Shown here: positions 1 through 6,386 of the stretch, in pieces
Layout of the letters: each line of letters begins with the position of its first letter
Position numbering within the stretch: the first letter of the stretch is position 1
Assembly: GCA_946480595.1 (NCBI GenBank)
Contig: CAMLKC010000056.1
Coordinates: forward strand, 1-6,629
Direction of reading: 5' to 3'
DNA: 6,629 nucleotides
Source: an uncultured Candidatus Saccharibacteria bacterium
GTDB taxonomy: Bacteria > Patescibacteria > Saccharimonadia > Saccharimonadales > CAMLKC01
Position numbers and translations under genes: made by a program
The notes under the pieces: generated by a model
Databases searched by the model: none
The model's input: only the letters and a program-made list of their open reading frames with translations
What the model was told of the DNA's origin: nothing

Positions 1-107
1 CCAGTTACATCGCCTTCAAAGCACTGGAAACTGAATTGATCAGCGTTTCCCTAGAAGCGTTTCTAAGGCGTGGAGCTTACGAGGGATGCATCGACGCGCC
101 GACTTGA
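1..107 (+). CDS. Possible C-terminal end of a plus-strand gene (partial)
   Basis: An open frame enters from the left edge (codons starting at position 3) and ends at a TGA at 105-107, giving about 34 residues that read as an amphipathic helix (AFKALETELISVSLEAFLRRG) followed by a short tail. The stop is followed 10 bases later by a hairpin with a T-run, as expected at the end of a gene. No family can be recognised from so short a piece, and a frame of this length can occur by chance. If real, it is transcribed towards, and converges with, the minus-strand gene ending at 209. Confidence 0.3.
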   Translation, partial: SYIAFKALETELISVSLEAFLRRGAYEGCIDAPT

Positions 108-117
108 GATGAAAACG

Positions 118-143
118 ATTCTAGGCGGCTTAGAATTGTTTTT
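118..143 (+). terminator. Weak Rho-independent terminator-like hairpin
   Basis: ATTCTA (118-123) and TAGAAT (131-136) form a perfect 6-base inverted repeat around a 7-base loop, extendable by one G-T pair, and are followed by TGTTTTT (137-143). It lies 10 bases after the stop of the possible plus-strand partial gene. The stem is AT-rich, so it would be a weak terminator. Function is inferred from shape and position only. Confidence 0.3.
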
Positions 144-208
144 AAACGTGGTTAGAACTTACGCTGATACGTAGCCGCTGAGAGCTGAAAACCAGAACCA
201 CCTGGGAC

Positions 209-541
209 TTAAGGCTCATAGGCAATCGGGCGATACATTGTAGGCTTCCCGTTTGCGTCTAGTTGCACGACACAATCCTTCACCAGAATGAAATACTTCG
301 GCTGAATTCGGCCTGCGAGCCACTGTGAACGCATTTGCCCACCACATTCGTACTTGATCGTGGTGCCAGGGCCTTCGACAATTTCGGGCGCGCCAGGGCA
401 ATTTGGCTGGCATCGGATATTTCTCGACGTTGCGTGATCCCGTTCTACTTCCAGAATCTTCACATACCCCGGCCGCGCTGCTTCTGCGGCATACAGGGTT
501 TGCGATGCCAACAGAGCGATTGCGATCAGAGTGGTTTTCAT
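209..541 (-). CDS. Small exported (periplasmic) protein of unknown function
   Basis: A protein of about 110 residues with a clear Sec signal peptide: the charged start MKTT, a hydrophobic core ([12 protein letters not shown]) and a likely signal-peptidase I site after LYA or AEA. I place the start at the ATG at 541 rather than the in-frame ATG at 556. The former begins the signal peptide directly and has GGGGA 8 bases upstream, while the latter has no good ribosome site and would add GNDR ahead of it. The mature part of roughly 90 residues has four cysteines (about residues 44, 48, 66 and 90 from this start), enough for two disulfides, which fits an oxidising periplasm. No transmembrane segment follows the signal peptide and no lipobox is seen. 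It starts 29 bases after the stop of the H-NS-like gene and is probably co-transcribed with it. I do not recognise the family. G+C is visibly higher than in the operon at 1005-6293. Confidence 0.75.
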   Translation of the reverse strand: MKTTLIAIALLASQTLYAAEAARPGYVKILEVERDHATSRNIRCQPNCPGAPEIVEGPGTTIKYECGGQMRSQWLAGRIQPKYFILVKDCVVQLDANGKPTMYRPIAYEP

Positions 542-570
542 GCGGTCGTTCCCCATGGCGCGCCGTCAAA

Positions 571-858
571 TTATTTGATCAGATACTGAGCTTTGTCTTT
601 ACCTTCCAGCCACTTCGGCGAGCGGCCACGACCGGTCCAGGTCTCGCCGGTCGCATCGTCACGATACTTTGCAGCGACCGGGACGCGTAATTTCACGGTC
701 TTTGCCTTGGCTCCGCCGAGGTCTTCAACGGTCAAGCCATAGTCCTTCATGATCGCGGCGATTTGTGCTTTCGCACCTGCGATTTCGTTCTTGCGTGCGG
801 CTTCTGCGAGCTGTTGCAACTCGGCGATCTTGGCGGTGTATTCCTGATACGTGGACAT
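571..858 (-). CDS. H-NS family nucleoid-associated / xenogeneic silencing protein
   Basis: This 95-residue protein matches the H-NS family in layout. The N-terminal half (about residues 1-40) is a heptad-like coiled coil rich in A, E, K and Q, expected to oligomerise. A short linker leads to the C-terminal DNA-binding domain (about 62-95), with KYRD, then TWTGRGRSP (73-81) and KWLEGK. The TGRGRSP segment corresponds to the loop (TGQGRTP in E. coli H-NS) that enters the minor groove of AT-rich DNA. It is shorter than enterobacterial H-NS (about 137 residues), as is usual for Burkholderiales paralogues. The ATG at 858 is preceded by an AAAGAAA-type ribosome site. The 146-base gap upstream has a TAGAAT hexamer (958-963, minus strand) but no convincing -35 partner. 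Such proteins bind and silence AT-rich horizontally acquired DNA. The AT-rich operon next door is a natural target, though this is inferred from proximity. Members are often encoded on islands and plasmids as well as in the core genome. Confidence 0.93.
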   Translation of the reverse strand: MSTYQEYTAKIAELQQLAEAARKNEIAGAKAQIAAIMKDYGLTVEDLGGAKAKTVKLRVPVAAKYRDDATGETWTGRGRSPKWLEGKDKAQYLIK

Positions 859-1004
859 GGATTTTCTTTAAAGGTGGGGGGCAGATCGTGCTTGACGCGG
901 GGTTAAAAACTAACGTATCGACATGAACAGAGGCAAAGCGCAACTTCCTTAATGGGAATTCTAAACATACCAAAGACTTCATTCTCATGTGAGGATACAA
1001 ATCA

Positions 1005-2177
1005 TTAAAAATCTCGACGCCATTCTATTTCTTTCATGTAACACGCAAGGCTTATTTTGCGAAGACTAAATGCATCTGCCGTCGATACAGCGACAAAGCC
1101 AGCTCCGTAAGACTCGTCGTTTGGCAGTAGTAGTTGCACACCTACTCTTTTAATACGCTTACGAGTCGCTACGTCAGCAAGAACACCGATACTAAGGCTG
1201 ACTAGTTGCTGAGAGGCATGCACTAGCGCTTCAGTTGGATCTCTGTTAAGCCGGTCTTTGACTATTAACAAGCCGTCTTTCGTGGCTTCTTTCCAATCAA
1301 CCACCTCAAATCCGACGGTCGAAAGGTTATGCCCTACTTGAACTACAGATGCAGAAAATGTGCGGCTAACTGAGGGTTTACCAAGAGCTACAATTTCCTT
1401 CATGTGTTCGATAAAAATAATTGTATTGGCAAGTCGCACAGTTTGCTGTGTCATTAACAACCAGCGAGAAACTTTGCTGAGGCGTTGGATTCCAAAACGA
1501 GTCGTTTTTACATTTCCTCTGCCGTATGTTACCTCAATCGTTTTCGGCCCGACCAATTTATAAGACTTATGCGCAGCTATGTTGCGCCACTGATTAACTC
1601 CAATTTTTAAATCGGGATCATTCAGGAGAATTGGAACTTGATTTTTGTAAGGCGTTGGAAATTTGGCGACTAGAGTACCAAAATCAATAGTTGAGGTCGA
1701 AATCGGCCAAGTTCCCATCTCCTCCCTCACCGCAAACTCATAAAGGATTTGAAGCTGTGGCTTGAAACATCCTTCAGCTACGCCATCAATGGTTTCGAAC
1801 AGCTGAAATGCTACGTCTTGAGGAGCCGATTGAGGATCGAGCCTAACTGTCGTGTGGAACATATTTAGCCAGCGCGCATCGGAGGCTTCCATATTTTCAA
1901 AGAGGCGATGCAGCACGCCATATGCTCCGGTCTTATCCACCCGTAAAACTCTTCGATAAAGAGCGAGACACCATTCAAGTAAAAGTAAATGATCAGGATG
2001 GGGGGCAATGCGAGCAAGGTTTCGCAATTCCATCATAAAACTATCAATATGCCTCCGCAGTTGAGCGGGACGGCGGAAGTAAGGCGAGAAATACGATATG
2101 GTAGCTAGTTTCCAGTCTTCGCGGCTGTACTCGGTTGGTACACTATGATTGGTTAACGATTGAATTGTTTTTTTCAC
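1005..2177 (-). CDS. Unrecognised 390-residue protein with HEPN-like R-x4-H motif
   Basis: I do not recognise the full-length family. The protein appears soluble, with no signal peptide or membrane span. The N-terminal two thirds look largely helical, with long amphipathic stretches such as residues 36-90. Residues 198-203 read RNIAAH in the context NQWRNIAAHKSY. This is the R-x4-6-H pattern, specifically the RNxxAH form, of HEPN-domain ribonucleases common in abortive-infection and toxin-antitoxin proteins. The last third (about 270-390) alternates strand- and helix-like segments and may be a separate domain. Translation starts with GTG at 2177. The nearby ATG (2177-2179) is out of frame and is followed at once by TGA. 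AGAGG lies about 4 bases upstream. It is the last gene of the apparent four-gene operon, 85 bases after the methyltransferase. Ribonuclease activity is a hypothesis: one six-residue motif is suggestive but can occur by chance, and no stable paired helix was modelled. It could equally be an accessory factor. Confidence 0.8.
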   Translation of the reverse strand: MKKTIQSLTNHSVPTEYSREDWKLATISYFSPYFRRPAQLRRHIDSFMMELRNLARIAPHPDHLLLLEWCLALYRRVLRVDKTGAYGVLHRLFENMEASDARWLNMFHTTVRLDPQSAPQDVAFQLFETIDGVAEGCFKPQLQILYEFAVREEMGTWPISTSTIDFGTLVAKFPTPYKNQVPILLNDPDLKIGVNQWRNIAAHKSYKLVGPKTIEVTYGRGNVKTTRFGIQRLSKVSRWLLMTQQTVRLANTIIFIEHMKEIVALGKPSVSRTFSASVVQVGHNLSTVGFEVVDWKEATKDGLLIVKDRLNRDPTEALVHASQQLVSLSIGVLADVATRKRIKRVGVQLLLPNDESYGAGFVAVSTADAFSLRKISLACYMKEIEWRRDF

Positions 2178-2262
2178 ATCGCCTCTTTCGAAATCCTCTA
2201 ACGAGTCGGGTAAGATGGTGCTGAACTTTGAAAACTTAAATAGCAGTTGAAAAGATTAAATT

Positions 2263-3120
2263 TTATGCTGCTTGCATTGATGCTCGCAAACCGGGGCATT
2301 CTAAGCTATTGTCCAGAAAGATAGCTTCAGTTCCTCGATATCTATTTTGTGCGCAATAATTTAAACTATAACTTACGGATTGAAAATCCTTATACAGCTC
2401 TCGAATTTGCGGCACATCATCGTATGATACCATGCAGTGTTGTGTGATCGCCGAAGCAGCGCGAGCGACTGCTGCATGATCATCATGTTTGTAATGATGT
2501 TCGTATAAATCTCCCCCTTTTATGTAATATGGGGGGTCTAAATATACGAGTGTTTTTTTCGGAAGCTTAGGGACTATATCGGATAGTAATTCAATCGCGT
2601 CAAGGTTATATAAACTAATTTTACTTCGATTTTCTGCAATTAGTTCAATTCGGCGAATTAATTCTTCCTTTTTAAACCGGGCATCAATCTTAAAATTTCC
2701 ATCTTGATTTTTTCCGCCAATCACTCCAGCCTTTAAGATTCCAGATCGATTAGTTCTGTTAAGAAAGAATGTGGAAAAACCCAATGCGAGCGTATCTACG
2801 GAATTTTTATTTTTTTGAATTTCTTTTTGCTCAAACCACGAAGTCATGTTTACAGCAGTATTGGAGATTTTACTGCACAAATTTTCGGAGTCGTTTAATA
2901 CAGAGTGCCAGAATGCCCATACTGATGGATCAATATCATTGATATGAACATGCGATGCAAATTCTTGAATTACTAACTCAAGGGCTATCGATGCACCTCC
3001 TGCATAGGGTTCGACATAGTGCCCATCCATGAGATTGTTGTGGCGAAACAGTGCCTTAACGTATTCCGTCAGTTTGGTTTTCCCTCCCGGGTAACGTAGC
3101 GGGGAATGATAGCTTGACAA
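2263..3120 (-). CDS. DNA adenine-N6 methyltransferase, D12 (Dam-like) class
   Basis: A 285-residue protein, full length for the D12 class, which transfers a methyl group from S-adenosylmethionine to N6 of adenine in a short DNA site. Visible motifs in order are LRYPGGK at 8-14 (motif X), EPYAGGASIAL at 37-47 (motif I, cofactor binding), NDIDP at 61-65 (acidic residue contacting the cofactor), FFLNRTNRSGI at 118-128 (typical of the class), LVYLDPPYY at 191-199 (motif IV, catalytic DPPY) and a C-terminal YRGTEAIFLDN. All key residues are present, so it should be active. The target sequence cannot be read from the protein. GATC is common in relatives but not assured. The start is the TTG at 3118-3120. 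An in-frame TAG lies 27 bases upstream, motif X begins at residue 8, and GGAGGT sits 3 bases before the TTG, leaving no better choice. It follows the ParB-like gene by 62 bases. In this context it probably supplies self-marking for the neighbouring ATPase-nuclease, but it could be a solitary methylase. Confidence 0.95.
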   Translation of the reverse strand: MSSYHSPLRYPGGKTKLTEYVKALFRHNNLMDGHYVEPYAGGASIALELVIQEFASHVHINDIDPSVWAFWHSVLNDSENLCSKISNTAVNMTSWFEQKEIQKNKNSVDTLALGFSTFFLNRTNRSGILKAGVIGGKNQDGNFKIDARFKKEELIRRIELIAENRSKISLYNLDAIELLSDIVPKLPKKTLVYLDPPYYIKGGDLYEHHYKHDDHAAVARAASAITQHCMVSYDDVPQIRELYKDFQSVSYSLNYCAQNRYRGTEAIFLDNSLECPGLRASMQAA

Positions 3121-3161
3121 GGAACCTCCAGTTGAACGTGGGCGCTACTTTAGCTTGTTTT

Positions 3162-3179
3162 GGACAGTCTGGACAGTCT
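3162..3179. repeat. Tandem 2 x 9-base repeat between ParB-like and methyltransferase genes
   Basis: GGACAGTCT occurs twice head to tail, ending 3 bases from the stop codon of the ParB-like gene. It lies in the 62-base gap that forms the 5' side of the methyltransferase gene. The purpose is unknown. It could be a protein-binding site or the product of replication slippage. Confidence 0.6.
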
Positions 3180-3182
3180 TAC

Positions 3183-4544
3183 TTATACATGCGTGATGAG
3201 GTGCATGAATGATGAAATGTTGTCCCAGATTGTCTTTAACTCTGAGCCGATTGGCGAGGCGTGCCTACTGTGCACGAAAGAGTGTAACGTGGTGATGCTT
3301 GCAGACTCTGCCTTGGGATCGCCTCCGCTACCGGTTAACCTGTTAACAATAGCTTCTTGAGTCTTGTCTAATTTTCCCTGCTTCTTGAGGTCGGATGCTA
3401 CGCTCACAGCCTTGTCAGCAAGCGATGCCTGTGGCGCCTTTACATTTTTTTTGACAACAATAACGTTCTCTCTAGCTATGAAATCGTCCAGACTCAGCTC
3501 GATGTAAGTGCGAAGTAACACTGCAACAGCATTTTCATGCTTTTCTACAGACAGTTGTTTAAGCTCGCGGAGGATCTTCTCTAAACGCGGGCTCGTAGGG
3601 CTGGAGTTAATGACGAAATTTCTGGGAATTAAAGTAGATCTTACTAAGGATTTAGTTCTGTCGACAGGCTTGGATGACGGTTTTGTTTCGGTGATCTCTG
3701 GTTTTTGGCTGTCGATAGGCCAAGCGGCGTCAATCTTTTCCTTAGTTGGTAGCGCAGATTCAGGAATTTGTTCTAAATATTTCCTCCTATCGTCTTTTGA
3801 TTTAAGCATAGTGACATTCCAGTTGCCACTTGCCAAATCAGAAACAATCGTTCTCACGCCCTTTTTTAATTCATTAAGAGGTACTCGAGATTGCAAAACA
3901 CCGCTACTCAACTCTATTCCAAGTGCTTCTCTTACCGATGGGTCGCCAAGTAACCTATTGAGAGTTGAGATAGGAAACGCACCGCGATTCGTCAGTTCTT
4001 CCTCGGTAAACCAGCTGTTCATTTTTCCAAAATCAAGCAAATTAAGTCCGGCATCGCCTTTTCGAAAACGAGCGCGCTGCATGCCGTCCCAAGGGACGGT
4101 ACCAGCACCATCATTCTCTCCGGTATGTTTTAAATTTATCCAAACATCGGCATCCTCTCTAGACGCAAAGGTTACCAAACCAATCTTATTGATCGAGCTT
4201 GCAGGCGCCTGTTTAGCAAGGTGTTTCATACGCTTAATGAAAACCGAGATCCCTGCATTCGCAGGGAACGCATCTAGTAAAATCGGCTTGCTTAATATCT
4301 TCAAAACTGCGGTACGTCTATTGCCCTCAAGAACAATATAACGCTTATTTCCAGTTTCAATTGCAGCAACCAAGTCTATTGGGTTCTGGCCGTTCGCCAC
4401 AATATGCTCAGCAAGTTTTATTGTTTTTGTTGGTGAATCTAGCAGTATTCTTTCCAGAGCTTCGCGTTGGCTATTTTGTTTGGTATACCGTGGATTCTGA
4501 AGATCAAAATCTAACTTGCTTGTCGGAACCGTAATTATGGTCAT
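3183..4544 (-). CDS. ParB/Srx-fold domain protein with C-terminal helical domain
   Basis: The N-terminal part (about residues 1-110) is a ParB/sulfiredoxin-like domain. It opens with a strand and an NPR element (LDFDLQNPR), followed by a helix and the ParB box VLEGNRRTAVLKIL (72-84), in which EGNRR takes the place of the GERR of chromosomal ParB. In ParB relatives this box binds nucleotide, and some family members have nuclease activity. A conserved-looking block follows: KHTGENDGAG then VPWDGMQRARF (139-160). It is unlike the helix-turn-helix of true partition ParB, so chromosome or plasmid partition is unlikely. Residues about 275-305 are a polar, charged linker. A C-terminal helical domain (about 310-453) contains LLRTYIELSLDDF and LHSFVHSRH, reminiscent of HEPN/Abi-type helical bundles. 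The ATG at 4544 has AAGGA 7 bases upstream. It sits 60 bases after the ATPase gene and 62 before the methyltransferase gene. ParB-like domains fused or adjacent to DNA methyltransferases are known in phages and islands. Its exact activity here is not determined by sequence. Confidence 0.88.
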   Translation of the reverse strand: MTIITVPTSKLDFDLQNPRYTKQNSQREALERILLDSPTKTIKLAEHIVANGQNPIDLVAAIETGNKRYIVLEGNRRTAVLKILSKPILLDAFPANAGISVFIKRMKHLAKQAPASSINKIGLVTFASREDADVWINLKHTGENDGAGTVPWDGMQRARFRKGDAGLNLLDFGKMNSWFTEEELTNRGAFPISTLNRLLGDPSVREALGIELSSGVLQSRVPLNELKKGVRTIVSDLASGNWNVTMLKSKDDRRKYLEQIPESALPTKEKIDAAWPIDSQKPEITETKPSSKPVDRTKSLVRSTLIPRNFVINSSPTSPRLEKILRELKQLSVEKHENAVAVLLRTYIELSLDDFIARENVIVVKKNVKAPQASLADKAVSVASDLKKQGKLDKTQEAIVNRLTGSGGDPKAESASITTLHSFVHSRHASPIGSELKTIWDNISSFMHLITHV

Positions 4545-4583
4545 AGATATCCTTATCAGAATTTATTTTCTTCGCATCGCCGA

Positions 4584-4615
4584 GTTGTTGAATGGTCGAC
4601 ACTGTTATTGAATGG
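4584..4615. repeat. Short direct repeat at ATPase/ParB-like gene junction
   Basis: GTTGTTGAATGG (4584-4595) and GTTATTGAATGG (4604-4615) match at 11 of 12 positions, with starts exactly 20 bases apart. The right copy covers the end of the ATPase gene and its stop codon, and the left copy is in the intergenic gap. It may reflect a small duplication that extended the gap, or a paired binding site on one face of the helix. No function is known. Confidence 0.5.
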
Positions 4616-6293
4616 AAATCGGTGGTAATCCTTTTTTTTCATTTATTGAATTTATTCTTTTTGTGAACTCCACAATAAAATCATTCTTGTTTTCGAGCCG
4701 ACTGCAATAGTGAGTTACGTATTTCTTAAACTCTGAAATATTTTTTTCCGTCCACCGCTTACATTGCTCTATTTTAACTTTTGACTCGTCTTTTATTTCA
4801 TCGGAAGTCAGTGTTTTAATTCCAGATTGCTTTATGTCGTTCAAAAACCATGTTTTTTCGTGGCCAAATTTGGCGAAAAAATAATCATCGTTTTCTAACT
4901 CGATTATAAAAATAATGATTCGTCTTTCAATCGCCAAACTATCCTCATCTGGCAGGACAAGAAAAGTAGCTTTATTTTTTATGTCAGCCGTCGCGGCAGG
5001 TTTGACGTCGGCATCAAAAATAACAAGTGAATTTTTCAACAGAAGAGGGAAATTTTTGCATAAGTTAACCAAGGACGAGTAAGAGGTGCCGTTATTTTTA
5101 CTGTCCTGGTTGAGGTTGCAGTGAAATGACACGAGCTTTAAAATATCTTGTCGCTTAATTATTTTCTTAATGTAGTGAATTGCTAGCGTATCTTCGCAAA
5201 ACACGTCGATTTTTTGCGCCTCAACAACCTCGGCTGGACTTTCTAATGTTAGTTCCTGGTATGCTAATTGATAGTCTGGATTCAGCAAAATCGGATAATT
5301 TTTATTTGAGCCTGCCGTGGAACAGCTAACAAAGTTGAAAACAATCCTTTTGGCATCCAAATTTTTTTTGTTCTTTAGGTAAATATTTTGTATAAGATGC
5401 AGGGAGTGAGTTGTAATAACAATTTGCACTTTAAATTCGGAGGACCAGTCGTATAGGTACTTAAAAAGATTTATTTGTGCGATTGGATGCAAACTGCTTT
5501 CAAATTCATCAATGCAAAAAATCCCATTGCCCTGCGACTGTCCTTTTTTAAATGCGCGCTGAAAACCGATTAAACGATTGAAAATTGCCCCTAAATTATC
5601 TTCGCCGGATGAAATAGACTCATAGTCATAACGGGCAGTCTTCCCGGTGGGCGCAAATGTTGTTTTTTGTCCTTTTTGAAGAATAGGTGCAAAAACTCCA
5701 TACTCGGTACTTGGCATAACATATTCGTAAAAATGCTTTTGCTGGTCTTTTTCAGTTCTGGTGAGTTCGAAATCTTCATTTGTGTCAGGTTTCGCTCTTG
5801 TATCGACAAGCGGAAGCAGGCGTTTTAAGTTGAGGAACGATGTGTTATAACTAAAATTCCCATCGCCTTTTTCGGATCCTGAAACCACTACGCGATGCCT
5901 ATTCGTTGAGTCCGCAACATAATATATTTTTACTTCTTCTTTGAGTAGCTCGTCTGCGTCTAAAGTTTTTATTATAAGGTTATATGAATACTGTTCTTTA
6001 TCATATGTCGCTGAGAGTTTAAATACGTCTCTTAATACCGTCTTCAGTTCTTTGCCGAATGCATCTTTAGATTCGCTGGAGAATGGGTGAGCTATTAAAC
6101 CCATCAAAGAGGTTTTCATTGTTCCATTTCGACCAATTAAGACCGTCACTTGGCTCCCCAGTTCTACGGTTCTCTTCTCAAAAGTCCTGAATTTTTCTAT
6201 TTCAATAGCCTTTATTGATTCAATCTTGATATTTTTGTTGTCATCAAGATCTAATTCTTTTTTCGATTTTGCGTTAGAGGTTTGGAGCATCAT
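4605..6293 (-). CDS. OLD-like AAA/ABC-type ATPase with C-terminal TOPRIM-like nuclease domain
   Basis: A 562-residue protein combining an SMC/ABC-type ATPase (about 22-325) with a TOPRIM-like domain (about 360-470), the layout of OLD-family nucleases such as P2 OLD and Gabija GajA. Motifs are a first strand IEIEKFRTFEKRTVEL, Walker A IGRNGTMKTS (53-62), an ABC-signature-like SISSGEDN (226-233), Walker B IFCIDEFESSLHP (258-270, with D262 and E263), and H296 in VITTHS as the switch histidine. The TOPRIM half has E367 in KIDVFCED and the D-x-D pair D427/D429 in LVIFDADV, the acidic residues expected to bind metal for DNA cleavage. LPDEDS (447-452) follows where relatives carry LPG-type loops. 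Walker A has Met59 where the third glycine is usual. ATG codons at 6293 and 6290 are both possible starts. The ribosome site is weak (TGGG), and an in-frame stop lies 27 bases upstream. It is the first gene of the apparent operon and is strongly AT-rich. The likely role is ATP-controlled DNA cleavage in defence, inferred from family and context. Confidence 0.92.
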   Translation of the reverse strand: MMLQTSNAKSKKELDLDDNKNIKIESIKAIEIEKFRTFEKRTVELGSQVTVLIGRNGTMKTSLMGLIAHPFSSESKDAFGKELKTVLRDVFKLSATYDKEQYSYNLIIKTLDADELLKEEVKIYYVADSTNRHRVVVSGSEKGDGNFSYNTSFLNLKRLLPLVDTRAKPDTNEDFELTRTEKDQQKHFYEYVMPSTEYGVFAPILQKGQKTTFAPTGKTARYDYESISSGEDNLGAIFNRLIGFQRAFKKGQSQGNGIFCIDEFESSLHPIAQINLFKYLYDWSSEFKVQIVITTHSLHLIQNIYLKNKKNLDAKRIVFNFVSCSTAGSNKNYPILLNPDYQLAYQELTLESPAEVVEAQKIDVFCEDTLAIHYIKKIIKRQDILKLVSFHCNLNQDSKNNGTSYSSLVNLCKNFPLLLKNSLVIFDADVKPAATADIKNKATFLVLPDEDSLAIERRIIIFIIELENDDYFFAKFGHEKTWFLNDIKQSGIKTLTSDEIKDESKVKIEQCKRWTEKNISEFKKYVTHYCSRLENKNDFIVEFTKRINSINEKKGLPPISIQ

Positions 6294-6333
6294 GCGCCCA
6301 GTCAGATCAAAACAAGATTAAGGGAGGAATTCT

Positions 6334-6343
6334 GTTCTAGAAC
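6334..6343. promoter_or_regulatory. Perfect 10-base palindrome, candidate operator
   Basis: GTTCTAGAAC is its own reverse complement. It lies about 8-17 bases downstream of the predicted transcription start of the ATPase-led operon and 41 bases before its start codon, a good position for a repressor to block transcription. No regulator gene of the operon is visible in the window, apart from the H-NS-like protein, which does not recognise palindromes of this kind. Confidence 0.3.
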
Positions 6344-6357
6344 GCCAAGTTTATTGC

Positions 6358-6386
6358 ATTTTAGCATTGGCATCTAACGATGGCGA
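6358..6386 (-). promoter_or_regulatory. Predicted sigma-70 promoter of the four-gene operon
   Basis: Read on the minus strand, TCGCCA (6381-6386; 4 of 6 matches to TTGACA) is separated by exactly 17 bases from TAAAAT (6358-6363; 5 of 6 matches to TATAAT). TGC directly precedes the -10, giving an extended -10 element. Transcription would start near 6351, leaving an untranslated leader of about 57 bases before the ATPase gene. The site is AT-rich and could be silenced by H-NS. Prediction from sequence only. Confidence 0.4.

Noticed and set aside
192..205. CCAG/CTGG hairpin followed by TTTT on the minus strand just after the exported-protein stop
   Set aside because: The stem is only 4 base pairs with a 4-base T-run, too weak to call a terminator.
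335..690. Two plus-strand open frames of 84 and 95 codons over the exported-protein and H-NS-like genes
   Set aside because: They lie opposite two well-supported minus-strand genes, have no ribosome sites, and encode nothing recognisable.
725..1000. A 91-codon minus-strand frame upstream of and overlapping the H-NS-like gene
   Set aside because: It overlaps the H-NS-like coding region in another frame, and the translation is low-complexity and basic, without domain features.
3508..4341. A 277-codon plus-strand open frame opposite the ParB-like gene
   Set aside because: Its product has no recognisable domain, while the minus strand here encodes the ParB box, the KHTGEN block and a good ribosome site. 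It is an antisense shadow.
3183..4544. Reading the ParB-like gene and ATPase as a plasmid partition (ParAB) pair
   Set aside because: The ATPase is an SMC/OLD type with a TOPRIM-like domain, not a ParA deviant-Walker protein, the ParB-like protein lacks a visible helix-turn-helix, and no parS-like sites or replication gene are seen.
955..6333. Shared 8-base word GGAATTCT upstream of both the H-NS-like gene (955-962) and the ATPase operon (6326-6333)
   Set aside because: The match contains a simple palindrome (GAATTC), and the flanking bases differ. A chance 8-base match in this length is easily expected, so co-regulation is not supported.
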